Positions 1 to 6,294 of a DNA stretch of 8,209 bases are shown one piece after another; positions within the stretch are counted from its first letter, which is position 1; the number at the start of each line of letters is the position of its first letter. The notes under the pieces are model-generated. The model was not told where the DNA came from and did not search any database. It was given only the letters and a program-made list of their open reading frames with translations. Location of the stretch: contig JAGWTK010000163.1 in the NCBI GenBank assembly GCA_028876035.1, positions 1 to 8,209 on the forward strand, read 5' to 3'. The translations under genes and the position numbers were made by a program. The DNA comes from Bacteroidota bacterium. GTDB taxonomy: Bacteria > Bacteroidota > Bacteroidia > Chitinophagales > Chitinophagaceae.

Positions 1-104
1 AAGAGTTCCTCAGAAGAGTTCCTCAGAAGAGTTCCTCAGAAGAGTTCCTCAGAAGAGTTCCTCAGAAGAGTTCCTCAGAAGAGTTCCTCAGAAGAGTTCC
101 TCAG
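1..104. repeat. 13-bp perfect tandem repeat array, 8 copies, open at the left edge
   Basis: Eight head-to-tail copies of AAGAGTTCCTCAG fill 1-104 with no mismatch, followed by a two-base start of a ninth copy (AA, 105-106). The array reaches base 1, so its true length is unknown. Each unit contains small dyads (GAG-TTC-CTC and, across the junction, CTC-AGAA-GAG), so a single strand could fold on itself. Because 13 is not a multiple of 3, a copy-number change would shift any reading frame crossing it. It starts 28 bases beyond the stop codon of the VanZ-like gene, on that gene's downstream side. Perfect identity suggests recent expansion or homogenisation by slippage. No function is assigned; it could be an intergenic minisatellite or part of a larger repeat outside the window. 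Confidence 0.97.
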
Positions 105-132
105 AATGTCAAAGGCCACGCAAGTTACTCAT

Positions 133-564
133 TCATCCCCGTTCCGCCCCCAGTGTTTTCCCACGCCCACCTTCATCCCCCCTCCGAAACAACAACATCC
201 CGGCCATCCACAATAGCCATACCCCCGTAAACAGAACCAACCCCTTCACATTGGCCCTGATATCCTCCGGGTCAAAACGACCATGAATGCGTACATGAAA
301 CCAACGGTTCCATGACTCCTGCGCAAACTCTATTCCAACGCCAAAGAGAAACAACAAGGCAAATACGATTGCGTGCTTCCAAACCGACTTCACCCCAAAC
401 AGCAAATGGAAAAATGCGGCAGCACAGAAGTAAAATCCAGCGTGCAATACCTTGTCAATCCGGTGAAATCCAGATGGTAACTTCACCATAAATCCAATAA
501 ACGCAACAGCCGTACATAACAGAGCTATTATCACCTTTGTCGTAACCGTCCATCTGAAATTCAT
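133..564 (-). CDS. VanZ-like family membrane protein
   Basis: A 143-residue, strongly hydrophobic protein with about four predicted membrane segments (roughly residues 9-28, 40-58, 63-80 and 107-127). Its motifs fit the VanZ-like family: DKVLH at 37-41, a GIEFAQ segment at 77-82, and FDPEDIRANVKG at 97-108, the usual acidic/Asn/Gly signature just before the last helix. The tail after residue 127 is short and charged (Arg/Gly/Glu-rich) and probably cytoplasmic. VanZ itself gives low-level teicoplanin resistance in enterococci, but most family members are of unknown role, and nothing here supports drug resistance. The start is the ATG giving a complete first helix; no Shine-Dalgarno sequence precedes it. 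The gene lies 91 bases downstream of fadN on the same strand and could be read through from it or have its own promoter. Confidence 0.85.
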   Translation of the reverse strand: MNFRWTVTTKVIIALLCTAVAFIGFMVKLPSGFHRIDKVLHAGFYFCAAAFFHLLFGVKSVWKHAIVFALLFLFGVGIEFAQESWNRWFHVRIHGRFDPEDIRANVKGLVLFTGVWLLWMAGMLLFRRGDEGGRGKTLGAERG

Positions 565-574
565 ACTTCGAAAG

Positions 575-592
575 GCGGACAGCTAGTTCCGC
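575..592 (-). other. Small hairpin just upstream of the VanZ-like start codon
   Basis: GCGGA (575-579) and TCCGC (588-592) are perfect 5-base inverted repeats around an 8-base loop, ending 10 bases before the ATG of the VanZ-like gene. In an mRNA of that gene the hairpin would sit in the region where the ribosome loads, so it could dampen translation. It could equally be chance; there is no T-tract after it, so it does not look like a terminator. Confidence 0.25.
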
Positions 593-617
593 GATAGTAC
601 AAGATACAAAACTTCTC

Positions 618-653
618 AGCTAACGGACTGACCCCACCGAAGCCGGTTTAGCT
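618..653 (-). terminator. Inverted repeat after fadN, weak terminator candidate
   Basis: Read on the minus strand, AGCTAA (653-648) pairs with TTAGCT (623-618), and inside it CGG can pair with CCG after a two-base bulge, leaving a loop of about 16 bases. It begins two bases beyond the fadN stop codon. After the stem comes GAGAAGTTTTG, only a four-T run, so this is a poor intrinsic terminator. It may slow or partly stop transcripts leaving fadN, or only protect the 3' end. Confidence 0.3.
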
Positions 654-655
654 CC

Positions 656-3061
656 TTAATTTCTGATGGGCTTGCCGGTTTTCAAGACACCCTGTATTCT
701 TTCCAGGGTCTTTTTCTCTCCGCACAAACTCAAAAAGGCTTCTCTTTCCAAATCGAGCAGGTATTGCTCCGTTACCAGCGTCGGCTCACTCAAATCGCCT
801 CCACACATCACCCAGGCAAGCTTCCTGGCCACCAGCGCATCGTGATCTGTCGCATAGTTGGCCGTCTTCATGCCGTTAATGCCGGCATACAATGCACCCA
901 ACGCTGAACGGCCCAACACCTTTACATCGGATCGCTGTAGCGGTTGTGTATAACCGCTTTCAAAGATTTCCAGCACCGATTTTTTCGCATCCGCAATGCG
1001 CCGACCCTGGTTCATACTGATACTGTCATGACCCTTTCTCAATATCCCCATGTCAAACGCCTCCATCGCAGACGTCGCCACCTTCGCTGTGGCGATGCTA
1101 AAAAAGCGATTCTTTAAAGTGATTGTTTCTGGCTCATCCTCATGCATCTCGGAAGCAGCGCGCAAGGTAAACTCCTTGGTGCCACCACCTCCCGGAATCA
1201 GGCCAACGCCCAATTCCACCAATCCAATATATGTTTCGGCCGCTGCGCAAACTTTGTCGCTGTGCAGACTAAGTTCACATGCACCACCCAGGGCAAGCCC
1301 ATGCGGCGCGGTCACAACCGGTATCGATGAATAGCGCGCACGCATCATCGTATTCTGAAAAAGACGGATCGCCATGTCCAGTTCATCGTATTCCTGTTCT
1401 ATGGCCAGCATGAAAATCATTCCCACATTGGCACCGGCAGAGAAATTTGCCCCCTCATTGGCAACCACCAATCCTTTGTATTGTTGTTCGGCCAATTGTA
1501 TCGAATGCTGAATTCCTTCAAGTACTTCTCCCCCGATACTTCCCATCTTGGTATACCATTCAAGCCCCAGTACATCATCGCCCAAATGATAGGTCCTGCA
1601 GGCACTGTTCTTCCATACCGTGCGGTCTTCGAAGTTTCGCATCACTATGAATGCTTCTCCGCCAGGAATAGCTTTGTAAGACTTCGTCTGCACATCATAA
1701 TACAAACGCTTGCCATTCTCAACTTTATAAAAGCTGGAATTTCCCGCTGCCAGGAATTCGTCAACCCAGGCGGCTGGAGAAAGTCCGGCCTTCTTCATTG
1801 CTTCCGTTGTTTTCGCAACACCCAGCACATCCCAACTCTCAAACGCACCAATCTCCCAGCCAAACCCGGCTTTCATAGCATCATCTATTCGGTAAAGCTC
1901 ATCACTGATTTCCGGAATACGATGTGAAACATAACTGAATAGCCCGAAATGGAACTGGCGGTAAAACTCGCCTGCCTTATCCTGGCCAGCACAAAGTGCT
2001 TTCAAACGCGTCGCTAAATCCTCAATAGGCCTGGCCGCTTCAAGCGTCGCAAACTTTAGTTTCACCCTCGGCGCATACTCCAGTGTTTGTAAATTCAATG
2101 TCAATATCTCTTTCTCGCCGCCTGCACTTTTTACTTTCTTGAAAAAACCCTGGCCTGTCTTATCTCCCAACCAATTATTCTGTACTACTTTCTCGAGCCA
2201 TCCGGGAATAGCGAAGATCGCACGCTGCTCATCATCTTTGCAATTATCGGCCACCCCATTTGCTACTTTCACAAGCGTATCGATTCCAACTACGTCGGCT
2301 GTTCGGAACGTGGCCGACTTCGGCCTGCCAATAACCGGACCTGTAAGCGCGTCCACTTCATCTATCGTGAGCCCCATGCGCTCTACCAATCCGAATATGG
2401 CCATGATACCATACACCCCAACCCGGTTCGCGATAAATGCCGGCGTATCCTTACAAAGCACTGTGGTCTTCCCAAGATAGAGATCGCCATAGTGCATCAA
2501 AAAATCAACTACTGCAGGATCTGTTTCAGGCGTGGGGATGATCTCAAGGAGCCGGAGATACCTCGGTGGATTAAAGAAATGCGTACCACAAAAATGCTTT
2601 TTAAAATCTTCGCTTCTGCCTTCTGCCATCAGGTGGATGGGTATGCCCGAAGTATTGGAAGTTACCAACGTTCCTTTTGTGCGATATTTTTCTACTTCGC
2701 TAAAAATCGATTGTTTAACATCCAGCCGCTCCACCACTACTTCTATCACCCAGTCACAACCAGCAATGTCTTTCATGTTGTCACTAAAGTTGCCAGTCTT
2801 GATATTTTTTACAACGTCTTTATGAAAAACCGGGGAAGGGTTCGACTTAATAGCATTCGCCAAGGCTTCATTGACGATACGGTTTTTTACAGCCGGACTT
2901 TCCAGCTTTAGTCCCTTTGCCTCTTCTGCGGCATTCAACGAAGCAGGCGCAATATCCAATAACAATACCTGCAATCCGGTCCCGGCAAAATGACACGCAA
3001 TACGGCTTCCCATCACCCCGCTTCCCAACACCGCAACTTTTTTGATGACTCGTTTTGACAT
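656..3061 (-). CDS. fadN: Bifunctional 3-hydroxyacyl-CoA dehydrogenase / enoyl-CoA hydratase (FadN type)
   Basis: An 801-residue enzyme for the two middle steps of fatty acid beta-oxidation: hydration of trans-2-enoyl-CoA and NAD-dependent oxidation of the 3-hydroxyacyl-CoA, in the cytoplasm. The dehydrogenase comes first: the NAD-binding loop GSGVMG is at 13-18, the S138/H161/E173/N212 set matches the catalytic residues of this family (H and E 12 apart), and the dehydrogenase C-terminal domain runs to about 310. The hydratase fold occupies about 465-680, with oxyanion-loop residues SAGANV (541-546) and GG at 592-593; E596 and E616 match the two catalytic glutamates of crotonases. This order is that of Bacillus FadN and the reverse of Escherichia coli FadB; length also fits FadN. 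The start gives the complete Rossmann strand. Thiolase and acyl-CoA dehydrogenase partners are not adjacent: the downstream gene is VanZ-like and the upstream one an oxidoreductase. The symbol is by domain order, not proven orthology. Confidence 0.93.
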   Translation of the reverse strand: MSKRVIKKVAVLGSGVMGSRIACHFAGTGLQVLLLDIAPASLNAAEEAKGLKLESPAVKNRIVNEALANAIKSNPSPVFHKDVVKNIKTGNFSDNMKDIAGCDWVIEVVVERLDVKQSIFSEVEKYRTKGTLVTSNTSGIPIHLMAEGRSEDFKKHFCGTHFFNPPRYLRLLEIIPTPETDPAVVDFLMHYGDLYLGKTTVLCKDTPAFIANRVGVYGIMAIFGLVERMGLTIDEVDALTGPVIGRPKSATFRTADVVGIDTLVKVANGVADNCKDDEQRAIFAIPGWLEKVVQNNWLGDKTGQGFFKKVKSAGGEKEILTLNLQTLEYAPRVKLKFATLEAARPIEDLATRLKALCAGQDKAGEFYRQFHFGLFSYVSHRIPEISDELYRIDDAMKAGFGWEIGAFESWDVLGVAKTTEAMKKAGLSPAAWVDEFLAAGNSSFYKVENGKRLYYDVQTKSYKAIPGGEAFIVMRNFEDRTVWKNSACRTYHLGDDVLGLEWYTKMGSIGGEVLEGIQHSIQLAEQQYKGLVVANEGANFSAGANVGMIFMLAIEQEYDELDMAIRLFQNTMMRARYSSIPVVTAPHGLALGGACELSLHSDKVCAAAETYIGLVELGVGLIPGGGGTKEFTLRAASEMHEDEPETITLKNRFFSIATAKVATSAMEAFDMGILRKGHDSISMNQGRRIADAKKSVLEIFESGYTQPLQRSDVKVLGRSALGALYAGINGMKTANYATDHDALVARKLAWVMCGGDLSEPTLVTEQYLLDLEREAFLSLCGEKKTLERIQGVLKTGKPIRN

Positions 3062-3075
3062 ATGGCGAAATTAGT

Positions 3076-3089
3076 TAGTTAAACAACTA
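3076..3089 (-). promoter_or_regulatory. Inverted repeat before fadN, possible operator
   Basis: TAGTT (3076-3080) and AACTA (3085-3089) form a perfect 5-4-5 inverted repeat, TAGTT-AAAC-AACTA, with its nearer edge 14 bases before the fadN ATG, where a repressor would block initiation. Fatty acid degradation genes are commonly controlled by TetR- or MarR-family repressors that bind short dyads like this, but no such regulator is in the window. Elements resembling the Bacteroidota -7 motif (TAACTTCG and TAATTTCG on the minus strand) flank it, each one base from consensus and without a convincing -33 partner. The site is a candidate only. Confidence 0.28.
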
Positions 3090-3173
3090 TTTAGAACGAA
3101 GTTAGCTATTTACACTATATCCAGGAAGATTTATTGGAAGTATATAAGCTGCAAAAAATTTAAGATGGAAAGG

Positions 3174-3197
3174 AAAAAATCCATGTCGGCGGATGGA
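3174..3197 (-). terminator. Candidate intrinsic terminator of the metG-oxidoreductase transcript
   Basis: On the minus strand TCCAT (3197-3193) and ATGGA (3184-3180) form a 5-bp stem around a GC-rich 8-base loop, followed at once by six T residues (3179-3174). It lies about 41 bases beyond the stop codon of the oxidoreductase gene, where a terminator for the metG transcript is expected. The stem is short and AT-containing, so efficiency may be low; fadN, further along on the same strand, could receive some readthrough. Confidence 0.38.
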
Positions 3198-3237
3198 AAA
3201 TCCTCATGTAGAAGGCTGTTCTAATCCAAATACCTGC

Positions 3238-4107
3238 CTATGATTTTTGATTGCGTCCGCCCAGCGCTACTGCACTCCAATCGATAGTATCCCTTCCCTG
3301 CTCCACCAATTGCTGCAAATGGCTCTTCAGCAGGGCGCCGAGGGGCATGTCTACATTGCTTGCAGCCGCCTGCTCCATCACGAGCCGCATATCTTTCAAA
3401 CCCAGCCTTGCCGTGAATGCTGCTGGTTCAAATTGCTGTTGCAGTATAATTTTGCTGTAATTCTGGTAGATAGGATTGTTGAACAAGGTTTGCGTAAACA
3501 TCGTCCACATCGCCGCTGGATCAACGCCGCTTTCGCTGGCAAGACGGATGCTCTCACCCATCGCTTCCATGGCTGCGGCAATCAGGAAATTCCCCGATAG
3601 TTTAACGGTATTGGCATGCCCGGGTACCAACCCAAAGTCAAATACACCGGCTGCACCGCCATCTGCTAAAAATGGTTTGATCGTTTCTCTTGCAGCAGCA
3701 TTCCCGGCAATCACAAAATTCAGTTTCCGCGCCGCCGCTGCTTCCGGTCTGCCAAAAACCGGGGCCGCAATATAGATTTGTCCATGTTGCTGGTGCTGTT
3801 CACTGATATCATTCGCGGTTTGACCTGATACGGTACTCATTGATATATGTACAGCACCATGCTGCATCCACTTTACCAGTTCGGCAGATATTTCCTGTAA
3901 CGCAGCATCGTCGGAGACGATCGTGAAAACAATCGCACTCTCCCTGGCCAGCGCCTCAATGCTTTTGCAAACGCGGGCGCCTGCTTCAGCCAGGGTCGCA
4001 GTTTTGTGCGCCGTCCGGTTGTACACATACAAAGAATGTCCACGCTCCAGCAAATTCCTTGCAATGGGTGTGCCCAGGCTACCCAATCCGATAAATCCAA
4101 TATTCAT
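3238..4107 (-). CDS. NAD(P)-dependent oxidoreductase, 3-hydroxyisobutyrate dehydrogenase family
   Basis: A 289-residue beta-hydroxyacid dehydrogenase, the usual length for the family. The Rossmann loop GLGSLG is at 7-12. After the second beta strand comes YNRT (29-32), where Arg-Thr instead of an acidic residue suggests a preference for NADP(H). Residues STVSG (91-95) and APVFGRPE (115-122) occupy the substrate-binding segments; the second replaces the more usual APVSGG. K169 in the KLSGN stretch (169-173) matches the conserved catalytic lysine, and KD at 238-239 is the conserved pair of the all-helical C-terminal domain. Substrate is unknown: family members act on 3-hydroxyisobutyrate, tartronate semialdehyde, glyoxylate or succinic semialdehyde. 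The start codon lies 9 bases after the metG stop without a Shine-Dalgarno, so co-transcription with metG is likely; the functional link is not obvious. Confidence 0.88.
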   Translation of the reverse strand: MNIGFIGLGSLGTPIARNLLERGHSLYVYNRTAHKTATLAEAGARVCKSIEALARESAIVFTIVSDDAALQEISAELVKWMQHGAVHISMSTVSGQTANDISEQHQQHGQIYIAAPVFGRPEAAAARKLNFVIAGNAAARETIKPFLADGGAAGVFDFGLVPGHANTVKLSGNFLIAAAMEAMGESIRLASESGVDPAAMWTMFTQTLFNNPIYQNYSKIILQQQFEPAAFTARLGLKDMRLVMEQAAASNVDMPLGALLKSHLQQLVEQGRDTIDWSAVALGGRNQKS

Positions 4108-4116
4108 ACTTCACTT

Positions 4117-6195
4117 TTAACTTACACCCGAGCCATTATCGACAGCTGTATCGGGACTTACAAAATGCAATTTGCCTGATTTGTCTTCTGCCATCAGGAT
4201 CATACCATTGCTTTCAATACCCCTCATCTTCCGAGGTGCCAGGTTCGCTACAACCACCACCTGCTTCCCAACAATGCTTTCTGCAGAAAAATGAAGGGCG
4301 ATACCTGAAACGATGGTACGTATTTCAAATCCCAGGTCTACTTCCAGTTTTAACAATTTGTCTGCCTTCTCCACTTTTTCTGCTTTTACAATCGTTCCCA
4401 CTTTCAAATCCAACCTGGCAAAATCATCATAAACAATCGATGGTTTAAGCGAAACAGGTTCTGCTGCCGCCGCCGGCGTAGTATCTGCTGCCGGTTTGAT
4501 CAAACCGGCCTTCAGCTTTTCTACCTGCTGCTTTATTTCTTCGTCTTCAATCTTACGGAACAGAAGTTGTGGTTCGCGCAAACTATAACCTACACTCAGC
4601 AGATTGGTTTTGCCGGCATTTTCCCAGTCGAGCATCTTCTCCACCACCTTCAGCATATGCAACATCTTCTTTGCGGTCGCCGGCAGGAACGGATTGATAA
4701 GTATCGCGAGGTTAGCCGTTAATTGGAGGCACAAATGCAAACTGTTGTCGATAAGGTCCTGTGCCGATGGATTTTCTTCTAACCTTCTCGCAACAATCCA
4801 GGGCTCTTTTTCCTGCATGTATTTATTGCCCTTACGTGCGAGGTCAATCACTTCAAACAGGGCGTCCCTGAACTTGTATTGCTCCAGCGATTCTTCTACC
4901 CGGGTTTTCGCATCCGCGATATCTTTCAGCAGTGCTGCATCCTTTTCGTCCATCGAATCTTTGTGCAGTGGCGGCACTTTGCCCTTGCACAATTTGTGCA
5001 TCAGTACTAAACTCCTGTTCACAAAGTTTCCAAAAATGGCCACCAGCTCACTGTTGTTCCGGTCCTGGAAATCTTTCCACGTAAAATCGTTGTCTTTGGT
5101 TTCCGGCGCATTGGCGCAAAGCACGTAACGTAGTACGTCCTGCTGTTCCGGAAAATCTTTCAGGTATTCATGCACCCAAACTGCCCAGTTGCGACTGGTA
5201 GATACTTTGTCTCCTTCAATGTTCAGAAACTCGTTCGCAGGGACATTGTCCGGCAGCACAAAATTTCCATGCGCTTTGAGCATGGCCGGGAAGATGATAC
5301 AATGGAATACAATATTGTCCTTACCAATAAAATGAACCAGCTTGGTGTCGTCCTTACACCAATAGTCGACCCAGTTTTCAGTGAGCTCTTTAGTGGCAGA
5401 GATGTATCCAATGGGCGCATCAAACCAAACGTATAGCACTTTTCCCTCTGCGTCCGGCAATGGAACTTTAATGCCCCAATTGCTGTCGCGGGTCATCGCG
5501 CGCGGTTGCAAGCCATTGTCCAGCCAGCTCTTACATTGTCCGTACACATTGTTCTTCCATTCTTTATGCCCATCCAGTATCCACTCTTTCAGCCAGCTTT
5601 CATACTGCTGCAGAGGAAAATACCAGTGCTTTGTCTTTTTTTTCACCGGTATAGCATCGCTCAACGCACTGTGCGGATTGATCAGCATCTCCGGGCTCAA
5701 ACTGGAACCGCACCGCTCACACTGGTCACCGTAAGCATTCGGATTGCTGCAAACAGGGCAGGTCCCTACTATATAACGGTCAGCTAAAAACGTTTTTGCC
5801 TGTTCATCGTAATACTGTTCTGATTCTTTCTCCTCAAATAACCCTTCGTCGTACAGCTTCTTAAAAAACGCAGCAGCCGTTTCATGATGAACTCTATTGG
5901 AAGTGCGGGAATAGATATCAAACGAAATACCCATGGCTGCCAGGCTCTCTTTTATAATAGCATGGTATTTATCAACCACTTCCTGGGGCGTAATCCCTTC
6001 CTTCATCGCACGAATGGTAATCGGAACGCCATGTTCATCACTACCGCCCACAAATTTGATATCGCTTTTGCGCGCGCGCTGGTATCGTACGTAAATGTCC
6101 GCGGGCAGGTAACAACCAGCGAGGTGCCCGATGTGTACCGGGCCATTTGCATACGGAAGGGCAGCGGTCACCAATATTCTCTTGTAATCTTTCAT
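4117..6195 (-). CDS. metG: Methionine-tRNA ligase with fused C-terminal tRNA-binding domain
   Basis: A 692-residue class I aminoacyl-tRNA synthetase that charges tRNA-Met with methionine using ATP, essential for initiation and elongation. The HIGH signature is at 21-24. The connective-peptide knuckle has four cysteines (C146, C149, C159, C162) in CxxC-x9-CxxC form, expected to bind one zinc. The second ATP-binding signature is KVSTS (330-334) in place of KMSKS, followed by RNWAVW. A helical anticodon-binding domain spans about 370-550. An Ala/Pro-rich linker (about 566-585) leads to an OB-fold tRNA-binding domain of the EMAP II/Arc1p type (about 588-692), including LDLKVGTI and NLAPRKMRGIESNGM, a unit that dimerises in E. 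coli MetG. The full set shows an intact gene. The ATG is preceded by AAAGGAT, but that purine run is too close to be a normal ribosome binding site. It heads a probable two-gene transcript. Confidence 0.98.
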   Translation of the reverse strand: MKDYKRILVTAALPYANGPVHIGHLAGCYLPADIYVRYQRARKSDIKFVGGSDEHGVPITIRAMKEGITPQEVVDKYHAIIKESLAAMGISFDIYSRTSNRVHHETAAAFFKKLYDEGLFEEKESEQYYDEQAKTFLADRYIVGTCPVCSNPNAYGDQCERCGSSLSPEMLINPHSALSDAIPVKKKTKHWYFPLQQYESWLKEWILDGHKEWKNNVYGQCKSWLDNGLQPRAMTRDSNWGIKVPLPDAEGKVLYVWFDAPIGYISATKELTENWVDYWCKDDTKLVHFIGKDNIVFHCIIFPAMLKAHGNFVLPDNVPANEFLNIEGDKVSTSRNWAVWVHEYLKDFPEQQDVLRYVLCANAPETKDNDFTWKDFQDRNNSELVAIFGNFVNRSLVLMHKLCKGKVPPLHKDSMDEKDAALLKDIADAKTRVEESLEQYKFRDALFEVIDLARKGNKYMQEKEPWIVARRLEENPSAQDLIDNSLHLCLQLTANLAILINPFLPATAKKMLHMLKVVEKMLDWENAGKTNLLSVGYSLREPQLLFRKIEDEEIKQQVEKLKAGLIKPAADTTPAAAAEPVSLKPSIVYDDFARLDLKVGTIVKAEKVEKADKLLKLEVDLGFEIRTIVSGIALHFSAESIVGKQVVVVANLAPRKMRGIESNGMILMAEDKSGKLHFVSPDTAVDNGSGVS

Positions 6196-6238
6196 ATCCT
6201 TTCTTTTGTTTCAGCAGCCTGCTGTAACGAACTGTCTG

Positions 6239-6269
6239 CAAAAATACCTTAAATGCCAGCACCGCCAAA
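6239..6269 (-). promoter_or_regulatory. Bacteroidota-type housekeeping promoter of metG
   Basis: On the minus strand a -33 element TTTG (6269-6266) is followed by exactly 19 bases and a -7 element TATTTTTG (6246-6239), which fits the Bacteroidota sigma-ABfr consensus TTTG-N19-TAnnTTTG at every defined base. Transcription should begin a few bases after 6239, giving a leader of about 40 bases before the metG ATG at 6195. No riboswitch or T-box-like structure fits in so short a leader. The -33 element overlaps the palindrome at 6267-6281. Confidence 0.7.
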
Positions 6270-6281
6270 ATAGCCTATTTT
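6267..6281. promoter_or_regulatory. Perfect 15-base palindrome in the metG/S66 divergent gap
   Basis: AAAATAG-C-CTATTTT is a perfect inverted repeat with 7-base arms and one central base. It overlaps three bases of the metG -33 element and ends 13 bases before the ATG of the plus-strand carboxypeptidase gene, so a bound protein could affect both directions. AT-rich dyads also arise by chance in intergenic DNA, and no regulator gene is in view. Confidence 0.4.
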
Positions 6282-6294
6282 ATACCTTTAACGA

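Noticed and set aside
1..104. CRISPR-like repeat array
   Set aside because: The units are 13 bases, directly adjacent and identical, with no spacers; this is a simple tandem repeat.
133..564. Glycopeptide resistance gene vanZ
   Set aside because: Only the broad VanZ-like family signature is present, with no other van genes nearby; the organism is probably Gram-negative, where the drug does not reach its target.
1481..1927. 148-codon plus-strand open frame inside fadN
   Set aside because: It lies wholly antisense to the hydratase part of fadN, has no recognisable domain, and the minus-strand protein is conserved throughout.
2492..2911. 139-codon plus-strand open frame inside fadN
   Set aside because: It is antisense to the NAD-binding domain of fadN and shows no recognisable motif of its own.
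3238..4107. Imine reductase
   Set aside because: Imine reductases of this fold lack the catalytic lysine; K169 is present here together with the KLxxN motif.
4604..5128. 174-codon plus-strand open frame inside metG
   Set aside because: It is antisense to the anticodon-binding region of MetG and its composition reflects that gene's codons.
6196..6204. Shine-Dalgarno site (AAAGGA) for metG
   Set aside because: The purine run ends one base from the ATG, too close for normal pairing with 16S rRNA.
6283..6290. TACCTTTA as the -7 element of the first S66 gene
   Set aside because: It misses the final G of the consensus, has no TTTG about 19-21 bases upstream, and would start transcription at the ATG itself.
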